Source: Alkalibacterium subtropicum (GTDB lineage Bacteria; Bacillota; Bacilli; Lactobacillales; Carnobacteriaceae_A). From it: a stretch of 64,000 nt of DNA. The notes below the pieces were generated by a model, which ran no database searches, had not been told where the DNA came from, and saw only the letters and a program-made list of their open reading frames with translations. Positions 43,246 to 52,727 of the stretch are shown here, piece by piece. The stretch lies in NCBI RefSeq assembly GCF_900112455.1, contig NZ_FOLT01000006.1, positions 58,154 through 122,153 of the forward strand. The letters are read 5' to 3'. The position numbers and the translations under genes are program-made. Each line of letters opens with the position of its first letter. Positions within the stretch are counted from its first letter, which is position 1.

Positions 43246-45390
43246 ATGACAAATAAGAATAGAATCGCCAAGAAACTTGGCTTGCTTACATGCGTCACTG
43301 TAATGGCTTCACTTTCAGCTACACTGCCTAATGAGGCTTATGCAGCGGAAGAAAACACCAAACTAACGATCGTCGGAACAACTGATTTACATGGGAATAT
43401 TTATAACTGGAGCTACGAGAACGGCGAAGAAGTAGAAGATATGGGAATGGCAAAGGTTTATTCTGTCATTGAAGACATTCGTGCCGAAAATCCGAATACG
43501 CTGCTTATCGATAACGGCGATGCGATTCAGGGAACGATACTGACAGATGATCTGTACAATACGGATCTCAGCTTAACTAATCCGGTGATCGATGTCATGA
43601 ACTTTATGGGGTATGACGCCATGACGCTGGGCAACCATGAATTCAACTTTGGTCTGGATCTGGTAGATAAAATAATGGACGAAGCAGAATTCCCTATACT
43701 GGCAGCCAACATTAAACACAAAGAAGATAACAGTTACTTTGCTCTCCCTTATACGATCGTCGAAGTGGACGGGATCGATGTCGGGATCATTGGCTTCACG
43801 AACCCTAACATACCAAAATGGGATGGACCGAAAGTCACCGAACTGGAATTCGAAGACTTTTTAACAGCGGCTGAAGCACCTATGCAAGAGTTGAATGAAC
43901 AAGCCGATGTCATCATTGCGTCTTCTCATTCGAGCTATACAGGTGGTTATGAAGAAACCGGGGGCTACATAAACGATGATGCTCAGAAAATACTTGAAGC
44001 TTATCCGGAAATCAGTGCCCTCCTAGTTGGACACAGTCACTCAGCCGTAGAAGAAATGTACGACGGCACAGCTGTTGGTGGAGCAATCGATGCCGGTGAA
44101 CAGGTCGTTCGTTTTGACCTGGAGATCTCTCAAGAGGGTGAAGAGTACACGGTTGAAAGCAGCACGGTCGATTTGATTTCAGTGGAAAGCTATGCTGCAT
44201 CTGAGGAACTGAAAACATACGCTGCAGAATACCATGCCAATACGCTGGACTTTTTAGATGAAGTCATCGGACAAGCTTCTGGCGACTTTGTTCCAGAATC
44301 AGAAGTGGCAGGCATTCCGGAAGCGCAGCTGCAGGATACTGCAGTGATCGACTTGATCAACAATGTTCAGCTTGCAGCAACCGGAGCAGACGTGGCAGGT
44401 GCCGCCCTGTTCAACCGTGACTCAAATCTGGAAGCCGGCGATTTATCCTATGCTGATATTTTTGATATCTACAAATACCCGAACACATTAGTCGGGGTCG
44501 AAGTGACAGGGGCCCAGCTGAAAGAATATATGGAATGGTCAGCAGACTACTACAACCAGTATACTGAAGGCGATGTCACGATCAGCTTCGATCCTGAAAT
44601 CAGAGGCTATAATTACGACATGTTCCAGGGCGTCGATTACAAAGTGGACATTTCTAAGCCGAAAGGTGAGCGCATCGTTGATGTGATGTTCAACGGTGAA
44701 CCACTGGAAGACGATCAAGTACTGAAACTGGCCATCAACAACTACAGATACGGTGGACTGTCAGGAATGGGTATCGTGACAGAGGACCCTTACTTTGAAT
44801 CGGATCCGAAATCTCTGAGATCCTATATCGCTGACACGATCAGAGAAGCCGGCACCATCGACCCTGAAACAGACAACAACTGGGAAATCGTCGGCGCAGA
44901 CCTGGATCATCCTTTAAGAGACTATATCATTGCAGAAGTCAACGCAGGCAACATCGAATTACCTGTTGCTGAAGATGGCGGAAGAAGCTTCAATTCAAAA
45001 GCATTGAATGTGTATGAACTGATCGATAACGGTGTCATTCCTGAGTCCGTACTGATCGAATACGGTTTGATCGAGGATCCTGAAGCACCAGAAGATGAGG
45101 AAGAACAAGAAGAAGAGGAAGAAGAAACAGAAACACCTGAAGAAACTGAAGAACCAGTAGAAGAGGAAGAAGAGCAGGAAGAAGATAAAGAAGATGACGA
45201 GAAAGATACAGACAAAGACTCTGATTCTGACAAAGATACAGACGACGAAAAAGATTCAGATAAAGATTCTGAAGAAGAAGGTGAACGTCTGCCTGAAACG
45301 GCTACCGCCACTTGGACACTTGGCCTGATCGGTTTAGGAAGTGTTTCCCTGGGTTCAGCAGCTCATTTCTTCAAAAAGAAAGTCAAGTAA
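43246..45390 (+). CDS. Secreted CpdB-like 2',3'-cyclic nucleotidase with LPETA wall anchor
   Basis: A 714-residue exported enzyme that should hydrolyse extracellular (cyclic) nucleotides to nucleosides and phosphate. A signal peptide ends AYA (about residue 34). The metallophosphoesterase domain has TTDLHGNIYNW, DNGDAIQGT, GNHEFN and GHSHS metal motifs; the C-terminal substrate domain (about 345-525) has YADIFDIYKYPNTL and NYRYGGLSG. A long Asp/Glu/Lys/Ser linker (about 613-680) leads to the sorting signal LPETA (from residue 682), a hydrophobic segment and a KKK tail. Alanine instead of glycine at position five is unusual. A terminator follows. Confidence 0.9.
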   Translation: MTNKNRIAKKLGLLTCVTVMASLSATLPNEAYAAEENTKLTIVGTTDLHGNIYNWSYENGEEVEDMGMAKVYSVIEDIRAENPNTLLIDNGDAIQGTILTDDLYNTDLSLTNPVIDVMNFMGYDAMTLGNHEFNFGLDLVDKIMDEAEFPILAANIKHKEDNSYFALPYTIVEVDGIDVGIIGFTNPNIPKWDGPKVTELEFEDFLTAAEAPMQELNEQADVIIASSHSSYTGGYEETGGYINDDAQKILEAYPEISALLVGHSHSAVEEMYDGTAVGGAIDAGEQVVRFDLEISQEGEEYTVESSTVDLISVESYAASEELKTYAAEYHANTLDFLDEVIGQASGDFVPESEVAGIPEAQLQDTAVIDLINNVQLAATGADVAGAALFNRDSNLEAGDLSYADIFDIYKYPNTLVGVEVTGAQLKEYMEWSADYYNQYTEGDVTISFDPEIRGYNYDMFQGVDYKVDISKPKGERIVDVMFNGEPLEDDQVLKLAINNYRYGGLSGMGIVTEDPYFESDPKSLRSYIADTIREAGTIDPETDNNWEIVGADLDHPLRDYIIAEVNAGNIELPVAEDGGRSFNSKALNVYELIDNGVIPESVLIEYGLIEDPEAPEDEEEQEEEEEETETPEETEEPVEEEEEQEEDKEDDEKDTDKDSDSDKDTDDEKDSDKDSEEEGERLPETATATWTLGLIGLGSVSLGSAAHFFKKKVK

Positions 45391-45429
45391 GATATGATTC
45401 ATAGAAAAATCGGAACAGCATGATCCGAT

Positions 45430-45482
45430 GCCCCCTCAAAGTAGATGGTCGAAGGAGATCAACTACTTTGAGGGGGCTTTAT
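45430..45482 (+). terminator. Terminator of nucleotidase gene
   Basis: GCCCCCTCAAAGTAG (45430-45444) pairs with CTACTTTGAGGGGGC (45463-45477) and is followed by T residues. Confidence 0.9.
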
Positions 45483-45636
45483 GTGTTTTTTTAAAGAATG
45501 TGTCAAAGTATTAGTTATATGATTTTTTTGACTCTACCGTGGTTTATCAAAGTGTTTCTTTCAGGCACCAGCCTGAAAGATCCCTATCTTAAAAAGCTGT
45601 ATGATTCGATTGATAGAGAGTGCCTGAGAGAAACTA
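45483..45636. other. Non-coding stretch after the nucleotidase terminator
   Basis: No gene is seen. A small hairpin CTTTCAGGC/GCCTGAAAG (45559-45580) lies here, just before repeat array C. Confidence 0.5.
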
Positions 45637-46012
45637 TGACGAACTCACATTGTTCTTTTTATTTGAGTGGTTAGTATGCGTTTTTGTTGGACAGACTCAT
45701 TGATCTTTTTACTGGAGCAGGCAATAATGAAGGGGTGTAGCGACCGCTCGAAATATCGAAATGGCTGAGTCGGCTGAAAAAGGGGCTAGTTTTGACCACT
45801 CGAGGTTACTTTCAGTTCCAGAAGGAAGGAGACGCCCTGTTTTCTGACTTCCCGAAATCATAATCGCTCGGAGCGGGTAGAACTGACCTGATTTAGTGAC
45901 CGCTCAGAGACACCGTTACAATGAGTCTGGCGTACTAGAGCGATTTACTGCCTGCTCAAACTTAATATCGGTTCAGCTGACCTAAGTTTTTTCACTCCTG
46001 CCTTCTCATTGC
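45637..46012. repeat. Periodic intergenic word array C (52-base period)
   Basis: The word TGACCGCTC, in varied form, has its CTC anchor at 45644, 45696, 45747, 45799, 45851 (CCC), 45903, 45955 and 46005: spacings 52, 51, 52, 52, 52, 52, 50. Complementary GAGYSG words (for example at 45665, 45715, 45767, 45871 and 45923) follow the same period in opposite orientation, midway between. This is the longest of the five arrays and lies between the nucleotidase terminator and the ypiA promoter. Confidence 0.85.
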
Positions 46013-46141
46013 AAACCTGTTTTTCACTGGTGACTAAATGGCGCGATAGTCATCCGTTTGACCTAAAAAAACGTATCGTAGACAGATTTGCTTCTGGCTG
46101 CGTTTTCGATTTCTGCAAAGTTGGGAGCTGGTGACTTTTTT

Positions 46142-46170
46142 GTGAAATGCCGGTCTGTCTATGTTAAGAT
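46142..46170 (+). promoter_or_regulatory. Promoter of ypiA
   Basis: An extended -10, TGTTAAGAT (TG at 46162-46163, hexamer 46165-46170), with a weak -35 GTGAAA 17 bases upstream. It lies 36 bases before the start codon. Confidence 0.5.
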
Positions 46171-46205
46171 AAAAGAATAATGACGAGAAAAAGAGGCGAT
46201 TTGAG

Positions 46206-47468
46206 ATGTCCTATTCAACACAGATGATCGAAGCGATCCGGAACGAAGAGCTGGATCAGGCCCACGCGCTGCTTGAAAAAGCGATCGATGAAGATACGGA
46301 AGAAGAGTTGTATGCCCTGATCGAAACCTTGTATGACCTGGGCTTTTTAGACGAAACGAAACAAATTGTCACCCATCTGCTTACGCAGTTTCCCGATGAG
46401 GATGGCCTGAAACTGACGTTGGCTGAGATCGCGATCGAAGAAGGCAATGAACTGGAAGCTTTTGAATGGCTGGATCAGGTCGATGAATCGAGTCCTTACT
46501 ATGTTCAGGCCCTTTTAGTTTCCGCAGACTATTACCAGACGCTTGACCTGCCGGAAGTCTCCAGACAGAAGCTGCTGCTGGCAAAAGAACTGCTGCCGGA
46601 GGAACCGGTGATCGACTTTGCCTTGGGCGAACTGCTTTTTGCCAGCGGCGAGTATAAAGAGGCCATCGGCTACTACGAAAACCTTCTCACCGGTCACCAT
46701 CTCGAGTTTGCCGGAACGAGCATTCACGGACGGCTTGGGAATGCTTACGGCGCGATCGGTGATCTGGACAATGCGATCGACTACATGGACGAAGCCGTCG
46801 AGATGCAGGAATCGAGCGACCATCTGTTCCAGCTCGGATACCTTTATTATCAGAAAAATAATTACACACGCGCCATTGAACTTTTCAACAAGGTCAAGGA
46901 ACTCGACCCGAGCTATACGTCTGTGTATGTGTATCTGGCGAAAGGGTATCTGGAAGAACATGACGAAGACAAAGCGCTGGAAGTCGTTGACGAAGGGCGC
47001 TATTATGACAAGGAGAACCCGCTCTTGTACAGTATCGGTGCGGAAGCAAGCCTGGCTAAGGGCGATGCCGAAGCGGCCGAAGACTTTTACCGAAAAGCCC
47101 TGGACCGTGATCCCGAGAACCTGTCTATTACACTTCACCTTACCAATCTGCTGATCGAGCAGGAACGCTACGGCGAAGCCCTGTCCCTGATGGAAATGAA
47201 GCTGGAGACCGGGGAAGAAGACCCGCAGCTTTTCTGGAACAGCGCCAAGGCGTATAATATGGAAGAAGCGTATGACAAGGCCCGCGACAATTATGAAAAA
47301 GCTTATTATTCCTTAAAGGATACACCGGCTTTTGTAAAAGAATATGCGCTGTTCCTTCGCGAAGAAGGCGACAGGGAAGGCTTTATCAGAGAAGCCAAGC
47401 GCTATATCGCCTTGAATCCGGATGACCTGGAAGTCGTCGAGTGGATTAAGAATGAAGAAAGCTATTAA
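46206..47468 (+). CDS. ypiA: TPR-repeat protein YpiA
   Basis: A 420-residue cytoplasmic protein made of tetratricopeptide repeats (about ten units), for example GRLGNAYGAIGDLDNAIDYM and YLAKGYLEEHDEDKALEVV. Such proteins act as scaffolds; the partner is unknown. The Bacillus homologue stands next to ypiB, as here, and the pair opens a conserved neighbourhood that continues with ypjD and cca. Qcr respiratory genes that lie between in Bacillus are missing, consistent with a fermentative bacterium. Confidence 0.9.
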   Translation: MSYSTQMIEAIRNEELDQAHALLEKAIDEDTEEELYALIETLYDLGFLDETKQIVTHLLTQFPDEDGLKLTLAEIAIEEGNELEAFEWLDQVDESSPYYVQALLVSADYYQTLDLPEVSRQKLLLAKELLPEEPVIDFALGELLFASGEYKEAIGYYENLLTGHHLEFAGTSIHGRLGNAYGAIGDLDNAIDYMDEAVEMQESSDHLFQLGYLYYQKNNYTRAIELFNKVKELDPSYTSVYVYLAKGYLEEHDEDKALEVVDEGRYYDKENPLLYSIGAEASLAKGDAEAAEDFYRKALDRDPENLSITLHLTNLLIEQERYGEALSLMEMKLETGEEDPQLFWNSAKAYNMEEAYDKARDNYEKAYYSLKDTPAFVKEYALFLREEGDREGFIREAKRYIALNPDDLEVVEWIKNEESY

Positions 47469-47471
47469 TTT

Positions 47472-47480
47472 TGGTATACT
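47472..47480 (+). promoter_or_regulatory. Extended -10 promoter of ypiB
   Basis: TGGTATACT (47472-47480) is a textbook extended -10 with no good -35, 29 bases before the start codon. A near-identical TGATATACT precedes ypmB at 52680. Confidence 0.5.
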
Positions 47481-47509
47481 GTTAATAAGGAAAAAGGAGG
47501 GGAGTATCC

Positions 47510-48079
47510 ATGTATAGTCGTGTTCAGTTAAAAGACAAGAAAAAGTTTCTGAAGTGGTTCTTGCAGCGCTATCAGATGAAACGCAGAGAATCGATGTGGA
47601 TCTTAAACTATTTACTCAATCATGACATTGTCTTGAATAAAACGAAATTCGTTGAAGAAGCGAATAAAACTCCTCGAGGCATTAAAATGGGAACGGTCGG
47701 CACGGATGAGGAAGCCTTCCGTTTTTACAAGGACGGACAGGAATTCGATCACCCCGAACAGGCCTTTCACGAAGTAAGGCTCAACTGGCATACTGACCTT
47801 TACGTTGAACTATTGTTTCAGGAATCCTGGCTGTCTCCGGAATATGCGGAAGTGCTGGAAGACAATCCCTATGCGAAGTGGAATGACCGCATGCCGGATG
47901 AACTGGATCAGCAGGTGGATGAAGCTGTCGACAGTTTTTACCTGCAGGAACAGAAACAACAGCTTTTGGAGGATATCGATCATGCTCTTGAAACAGATGA
48001 TCGGGAAGAATTTTACGAACTCACAGAATCGCTGAAAGATATCGAAATGAAACTTGAGAATGAAGTATCCCCTTCATAA
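47510..48079 (+). CDS. ypiB: UPF0302 family protein YpiB
   Basis: A 189-residue cytoplasmic protein of the UPF0302/YpiB family. Conserved segments are KKKFLKWFLQRYQMKRRESMWILNYL and FHEVRLNWHTDLYVELLF. The Bacillus homologue is a small, widely kept protein of uncertain role, often discussed with YpiF/ReoM-type cell envelope control. The AAAGGAGG ribosome site is strong. The C-terminus is acidic and probably helical. It is followed by the pyrophosphohydrolase gene 27 bases on. Confidence 0.88.
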   Translation: MYSRVQLKDKKKFLKWFLQRYQMKRRESMWILNYLLNHDIVLNKTKFVEEANKTPRGIKMGTVGTDEEAFRFYKDGQEFDHPEQAFHEVRLNWHTDLYVELLFQESWLSPEYAEVLEDNPYAKWNDRMPDELDQQVDEAVDSFYLQEQKQQLLEDIDHALETDDREEFYELTESLKDIEMKLENEVSPS

Positions 48080-48106
48080 AACCAACGGACTGAGGAGAAT
48101 GAGTGT

Positions 48107-48454
48107 ATGACAGATATGCAAGACATGCAGACCCGAGTGGATGATTATATTGGCCAGTTCAAAGACGGTTACTTTTCTCCTCTCGTTCAGTTGGCACGTT
48201 TATCTGAAGAAGTCGGTGAACTCGCCCGTGAGGTCAATCACGTGTATGGCGAGAAACAGAAAAAGCCCAGCGAGCCGCATAAGCCGATGGAAGAAGAAAT
48301 CGCCGATGTGCTGTTCGTTCTGATCAGCTTATCGAATTCACTGGATATCGATCTGTCCGAAGCCTTTCATTTGACGATGAACAAGTTCGAATCGCGCGAT
48401 AAATACAGATTTGAACGCGTGGATGGACAGCAAGGTTCCGATGCACCAAGTTGA
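48107..48454 (+). CDS. ypjD: MazG-like nucleotide pyrophosphohydrolase YpjD
   Basis: A 115-residue all-alpha NTP pyrophosphohydrolase of the MazG superfamily. The metal-binding motif is present as SEEVGELAREV (ExxE) and EEEIADVLFVLISL (ExxxD). Such enzymes clear abnormal nucleotides. The single-domain length fits YpjD. It stands in the conserved ypiB-ypjD-cca order. Start ATG 48107 follows GAGGAG. Confidence 0.9.
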   Translation: MTDMQDMQTRVDDYIGQFKDGYFSPLVQLARLSEEVGELAREVNHVYGEKQKKPSEPHKPMEEEIADVLFVLISLSNSLDIDLSEAFHLTMNKFESRDKYRFERVDGQQGSDAPS

Positions 48455-48504
48455 GAAATAAAGGAGAGAAAGAACATTAGCGCCAGTTTTCTATTGAGCG
48501 CTGG

Positions 48505-49728
48505 ATGTTCGACACTATGATGAAAAATGTCCCGATCACAGGGGAATTTAAAAAAGCTTTGCCTGTTCTGGAAACGATACAGGCTGCCGGCTTTGAAGCG
48601 TATTATGTGGGCGGAAGCGTCCGCGATGCACTTTTAGGCAAGGCAGTCAATGATGTGGATATCGCCACGTCAGCTTTTCCTGAAGAGATCAAGCAGCTTT
48701 TCACGAAGACAGTTGATGTAGGCATTGAGCATGGCACGGTCATGGTTTTGCTGGAAGGCGAAAGTTATGAGGTCACAACATTTAGGACCGAATCGACGTA
48801 TCAAGATTTCAGACGTCCTGATTCGGTCACTTTTGTGCGCTCGTTAAAAGAAGACCTGAAGCGCCGTGACTTGACGATTAACGCCTTTGCCATGGACCAG
48901 ACCGGTGAGATCCAGGATTTCTTCGGGGGCGAGCAGGATCTCGACAACCAGGTGATCCGCGCGGTCGGAAAAGCGGAGGAACGCTTCAATGAAGACGCCC
49001 TGCGCATGATGCGGGCGGTACGGTTCGCGTCCCAGCTGGGCTTTTTCCTTGAGGCCGATACTTTCTATGCGATCGTTGCCAATGCCCCATTGCTGGAAAA
49101 CATTGCCGTGGAGCGCATCCGGGTGGAGTTTGTCAAGATGGCGATGGGCAAACATGTCAGACAAGGCTTTGCCGGCTTTGTGGAAACACGTCTCTATATG
49201 TACTGTCCGGGCCTCCTGCATGCCAAAGAAGCCCTCCGGAACTTTGTTAAAGTGAAAGAGCCGATCAAAAGCGAACGTCAGGTATGGGCGCTGCTCTTAT
49301 ATCAGCTGGGTATTCAGGAAGAAAAAGAAGCGCGTGCTTTTTTGAGACACTGGAAACTGTCCAACAAGCTGGTCAATGAGAGTGCCGATCTGCATCAGCT
49401 GCTCTTGTACCGCATGCACTACAGTCAGTCTAATGAAACAGTCTACCGTTATACGAAAGAGCTGGCACTGGATGCGGAGACCTGTCTGTACCTGCTTGAT
49501 CTTCCCTGCGATAAAGAAGCGGTGGAAGAAATCGATGCCCATTTGCCGATCCATTCAAGGAAAGAACTGGACGTCGACGGCAAGATCATTATGGAAACAA
49601 CGCGTCAGCGCGGCGGAAAATGGCTGGGACAAGCCCTTATCGCTGCCGAGCGGGCGGTATTGAAGACGGAGATACCCAACGATACGAAAGAGATCCTGGC
49701 GTATCTGAAGCAGAATGACTATATTTAG
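48505..49728 (+). CDS. cca: CCA tRNA nucleotidyltransferase
   Basis: Adds the CCA end to tRNAs, needed in Bacillota because many tRNA genes lack it. The 407-residue class II enzyme has GGSVRDALLGKAVNDVDIATSA (GGSxR and DxD catalytic motifs), RRDLTINAFA and the RRR-type base-recognition segment EDALRMMRAVRFASQLGF. The start is uncertain: ATG 48505 has only a weak GAGCG site, and ATGs at 48517 and 48520 are alternatives; the AAAGGAGAG at 48461 is too far away, separated by a small AGCGC/GCGCT hairpin. Confidence 0.95.
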   Translation: MFDTMMKNVPITGEFKKALPVLETIQAAGFEAYYVGGSVRDALLGKAVNDVDIATSAFPEEIKQLFTKTVDVGIEHGTVMVLLEGESYEVTTFRTESTYQDFRRPDSVTFVRSLKEDLKRRDLTINAFAMDQTGEIQDFFGGEQDLDNQVIRAVGKAEERFNEDALRMMRAVRFASQLGFFLEADTFYAIVANAPLLENIAVERIRVEFVKMAMGKHVRQGFAGFVETRLYMYCPGLLHAKEALRNFVKVKEPIKSERQVWALLLYQLGIQEEKEARAFLRHWKLSNKLVNESADLHQLLLYRMHYSQSNETVYRYTKELALDAETCLYLLDLPCDKEAVEEIDAHLPIHSRKELDVDGKIIMETTRQRGGKWLGQALIAAERAVLKTEIPNDTKEILAYLKQNDYI

Positions 49729-49749
49729 CGGAATGAGAGGAGGAGACAA

Positions 49750-52650
49750 ATGAAGAAAGACCAGTTATATGCCGTCGTGGATATCGAAGCCACGGGTGCC
49801 AGCATCGGCAGGAATGAACGGATGATCCAGTTTGCCTGCGTGCTGGTCAAAAACGGCGAAGTCTTGGAAACCTTTGATTCATTTGTCAATCCTTCAAGGA
49901 AAGTCAGCAAGCTCATCCGCGATCTGACCGGTATATCCCTGAAAGATCTGGCGACGGCGCCTTACTTTGAAGACATTGCCCAGTTGATCCACCGGCTTTT
50001 GGAAGACACGATCTTTGTGGCTCATAATGTCAATTTCGACTATGCATTCTTGAACGAGTGCTTTGAACGCATCGGCCTGCCGCCACTCACGATCCCGGCC
50101 ATCGATACGGTCGAGCTGGCCCAAGTCCTCTTTCCCAAAGAAGACAGCTACCAGTTGAAAGAATTGACGGCCTCTTTAGGGTACGCCCTTAACAACGCCC
50201 ACAATGCCTTGTTCGATGCCCAGGCGACGGTTTATCTGCTCAACAGACTGGACGAGCGTCTTTGCAGCCTGCCTTTAGTGACGATCGAAACCCTGGCGCG
50301 CTTATCTGAAGCGACCACGGCAGACACGTCGCTCTTTTTCAGACAGGCTTTGGATGAAATGAAAGAAGAGCCGTCTGATCTGGATGACTCGCTGGTCATC
50401 ATCGACGGTCTGGCTCTGAAGAAACCCTTTACTCAGAACGAACAGGACACCTACCGTGAAAAACATACATATCCCTATAAAGATGATGACAAGCTTGCCC
50501 AGATGGAAGCTGTGGGTCTGGAGTACCGCGAAAGCCAAAACCTGATGATGAATACGGTCTTCAATTACTTCAAGCAGAAAGAGCCGGAATATGTCCAGTT
50601 CATCGAAGCGCCGGCAGGCCTTGGAAAAACGTTCGGGTACCTGTATCCGAGCCTCTATATCGCTTCACCGGATGAAAAGATCGTGCTGTCGACCTATACG
50701 AAACTGCTGCAGCGCCAGCTGGTCGAGGATAGTCTGCCGCAGCTTCTGGATGTGCTGCCTTTTGACAAGGCGGTGGCTTTGATGAAAAGCCCGAACCACT
50801 ACCTGTCTTTGTCGGCGTTTTACACGAAACTGAAAAATGTGGAAGCCGGGGATACAGAAGCGGTCTTCTGCATGAAGCTGCTGGTATGGCTCACAGAAAC
50901 AGATGAGGGGGACCTGGAAGAGATCGGTTTAGGCAAGACCCTGCATCATCCGTTCTGGAATGAAGTGAAAAGTGTGCCGGATGCCAAGCTGCAGTTCAAG
51001 CAGTTTGAAGACGTGGATTATTTGGCACGGCGGGAAAAGCGTCTGGATCAGGCCTCTATCCTGGTGACGAACCATGCCTATCTGTTTTCAGAATGGCAGC
51101 GACAGCCGGACCGCTTTGCTGATGCGAAACTGCTTTTAGATGAAGCCCATCATGTGCCGGATGTCCTGGACCAGAATGCGACGGTGAAACTGTCGACAAG
51201 ATCCATCACCAATGAACTGAAGCGTCTGGGTTCCAGGGAGAAAGAAGAGACACTTCTGCATGACTGTCAGCAGCTTTTACCTTCTGACAGCATCAAGGAT
51301 TATCAGCTGGATACGCTGCATGCGACCGTTCAGCTGTTTTCTGAAGAGTGGGAACTCTGGAGCCGAAAATGGATCGACTGGCTGATTCATTCCGGTTCTT
51401 ATGATGACCGGGTCGTGGAATGGAAAGAGAAGACGCTCTACTATGCCCAGCTTCCTTTAGATATCAAGCGGGATACGAAGTTCCTCTTTGGCAGTCTGGA
51501 AGAGCTGGTGTACGTGGGACGTCAGCTGACGGACGCCTTAGATACGACTGAAGGTATGACCAGCGCGGCTTCGAATGGGCCGGCTGATCCATCGACTAGT
51601 GAAAGAAACAGTGACAGGACGGGGATCAGTCTGACGCAAAAAGAAAAACGGGTGTTGTCCAAGATCAAAGTCATCCTGGATCACTTTGAAACGGTGATTG
51701 AACGGTTCAATTATCTGTTCTTAACGGGGAACACGGCCAATCAGACGCGTGTCCGGTTCTATTCGAAGAACCCGCTGTCGACGCTGTCCTTCTTCCGTTT
51801 TGATCAGGCGGTCAAAGAAAAGCTTCTGAAGCAGTTCAATGCGCAGGAGCATCTGATCCTGACCAGCAGTACGTTGTCTGTCAATGACTCGGTGTTTTAT
51901 TTGCAGAAACAATTGGGGATCGAAAACAAGGAACTGACTGTGTATCCGTCGCCTTATCATTATGACCAGCAGGCCAAGCTGTATGTCACGACGGATGTCG
52001 ATACGCATGTGAATGAAAAAATGAGCGTGTCGGTGACCTTTATCACGGATCAGATCGAACGGGTGCTGAGTCAGACGGACGAGAACTGTCTGGTCCTTTT
52101 CCGTTCGCATGACATGATTCAGCGTGTATATCAGGCGCTCAACCGCCGCAGTCATCTGAAAGACAAGACGATCCTGGCACAGAACATCTCTGGAAGCGCG
52201 ACAAAGATCACCAAGCAGTTCAAAAAGGCGAAACAAAGCGTACTGTTAGGCTCTGACAGTTTCTGGGAAGGCGTCGATTTCCCTTTAGATGAACTGAAGA
52301 TCGTCATCATCACCAAGCTGCCCTTTGATTCGCCGGACATGCCGATGGTGAAAAAACGCCATCAGGAACTGCGTGAGCGCGGCGATAATCCCTTCGTGCA
52401 TGATGTCCTGCCGCGTGCGGTCATCAGGTTCAAGCAGGGACTGGGCCGGCTGATCCGCAGTCAGGAAGACAAAGGCGTCTGGATCGTTCTGGACCGCCGG
52501 ATCGTTGAGGCAAGCTATGCTTCTGTGTTTTTGAATTCCCTGCCGGGAGATCTGGAAGTCCGAGAGCTTCCTTTAAATCAGATCATCGCAGAGGTGTCTG
52601 CTTTTTTCAAGACAGACAAACCGGATGATGACGCCTCCCTTAATTCTTGA
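49750..52650 (+). CDS. dinG: ATP-dependent helicase/exonuclease DinG
   Basis: A 966-residue protein of the Bacillus DinG type: an N-terminal DnaQ-like 3'-5' exonuclease (about 1-165; VVDIEATGAS, HNVNFDYAFL, HNALFDAQAT) fused to an XPD/DinG-like helicase. Walker A is EAPAGLGKTFGYLYP (near 285-295), the DEAH-like box is LLDEAHHVPD, and late motifs include GSDSFWEGVDFP and QGLGRLIRS. The iron-sulfur cysteines of enteric DinG are not evident, as usual for this branch. A Ser/Thr/Asn-rich loop near residues 600-625 is an insertion. Confidence 0.95.
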   Translation: MKKDQLYAVVDIEATGASIGRNERMIQFACVLVKNGEVLETFDSFVNPSRKVSKLIRDLTGISLKDLATAPYFEDIAQLIHRLLEDTIFVAHNVNFDYAFLNECFERIGLPPLTIPAIDTVELAQVLFPKEDSYQLKELTASLGYALNNAHNALFDAQATVYLLNRLDERLCSLPLVTIETLARLSEATTADTSLFFRQALDEMKEEPSDLDDSLVIIDGLALKKPFTQNEQDTYREKHTYPYKDDDKLAQMEAVGLEYRESQNLMMNTVFNYFKQKEPEYVQFIEAPAGLGKTFGYLYPSLYIASPDEKIVLSTYTKLLQRQLVEDSLPQLLDVLPFDKAVALMKSPNHYLSLSAFYTKLKNVEAGDTEAVFCMKLLVWLTETDEGDLEEIGLGKTLHHPFWNEVKSVPDAKLQFKQFEDVDYLARREKRLDQASILVTNHAYLFSEWQRQPDRFADAKLLLDEAHHVPDVLDQNATVKLSTRSITNELKRLGSREKEETLLHDCQQLLPSDSIKDYQLDTLHATVQLFSEEWELWSRKWIDWLIHSGSYDDRVVEWKEKTLYYAQLPLDIKRDTKFLFGSLEELVYVGRQLTDALDTTEGMTSAASNGPADPSTSERNSDRTGISLTQKEKRVLSKIKVILDHFETVIERFNYLFLTGNTANQTRVRFYSKNPLSTLSFFRFDQAVKEKLLKQFNAQEHLILTSSTLSVNDSVFYLQKQLGIENKELTVYPSPYHYDQQAKLYVTTDVDTHVNEKMSVSVTFITDQIERVLSQTDENCLVLFRSHDMIQRVYQALNRRSHLKDKTILAQNISGSATKITKQFKKAKQSVLLGSDSFWEGVDFPLDELKIVIITKLPFDSPDMPMVKKRHQELRERGDNPFVHDVLPRAVIRFKQGLGRLIRSQEDKGVWIVLDRRIVEASYASVFLNSLPGDLEVRELPLNQIIAEVSAFFKTDKPDDDASLNS

Positions 52651-52679
52651 AAAGCCTTATTTATTTATCGGGGCCAATT

Positions 52680-52688
52680 TGATATACT
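52680..52688 (+). promoter_or_regulatory. Extended -10 promoter of ypmB-asnS
   Basis: TGATATACT (52680-52688) forms an extended -10 with only a weak -35, 39 bases before the ypmB start. Confidence 0.5.
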
Positions 52689-52727
52689 GAGAGAGTTGAT
52701 TAGGAAAGAATAAAAGAGGAGCACAAA

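Noticed and set aside
44922..45311. Serine-rich minus-strand frame
   Set aside because: It is the mirror of the acidic Glu/Asp linker of the nucleotidase, whose codons read as Ser/Leu on the other strand.
46515..47138. Minus-strand 207-codon open frame
   Set aside because: It is the complement of the TPR gene ypiA and has no ribosome site; long antisense frames are common opposite GC-rich codons.
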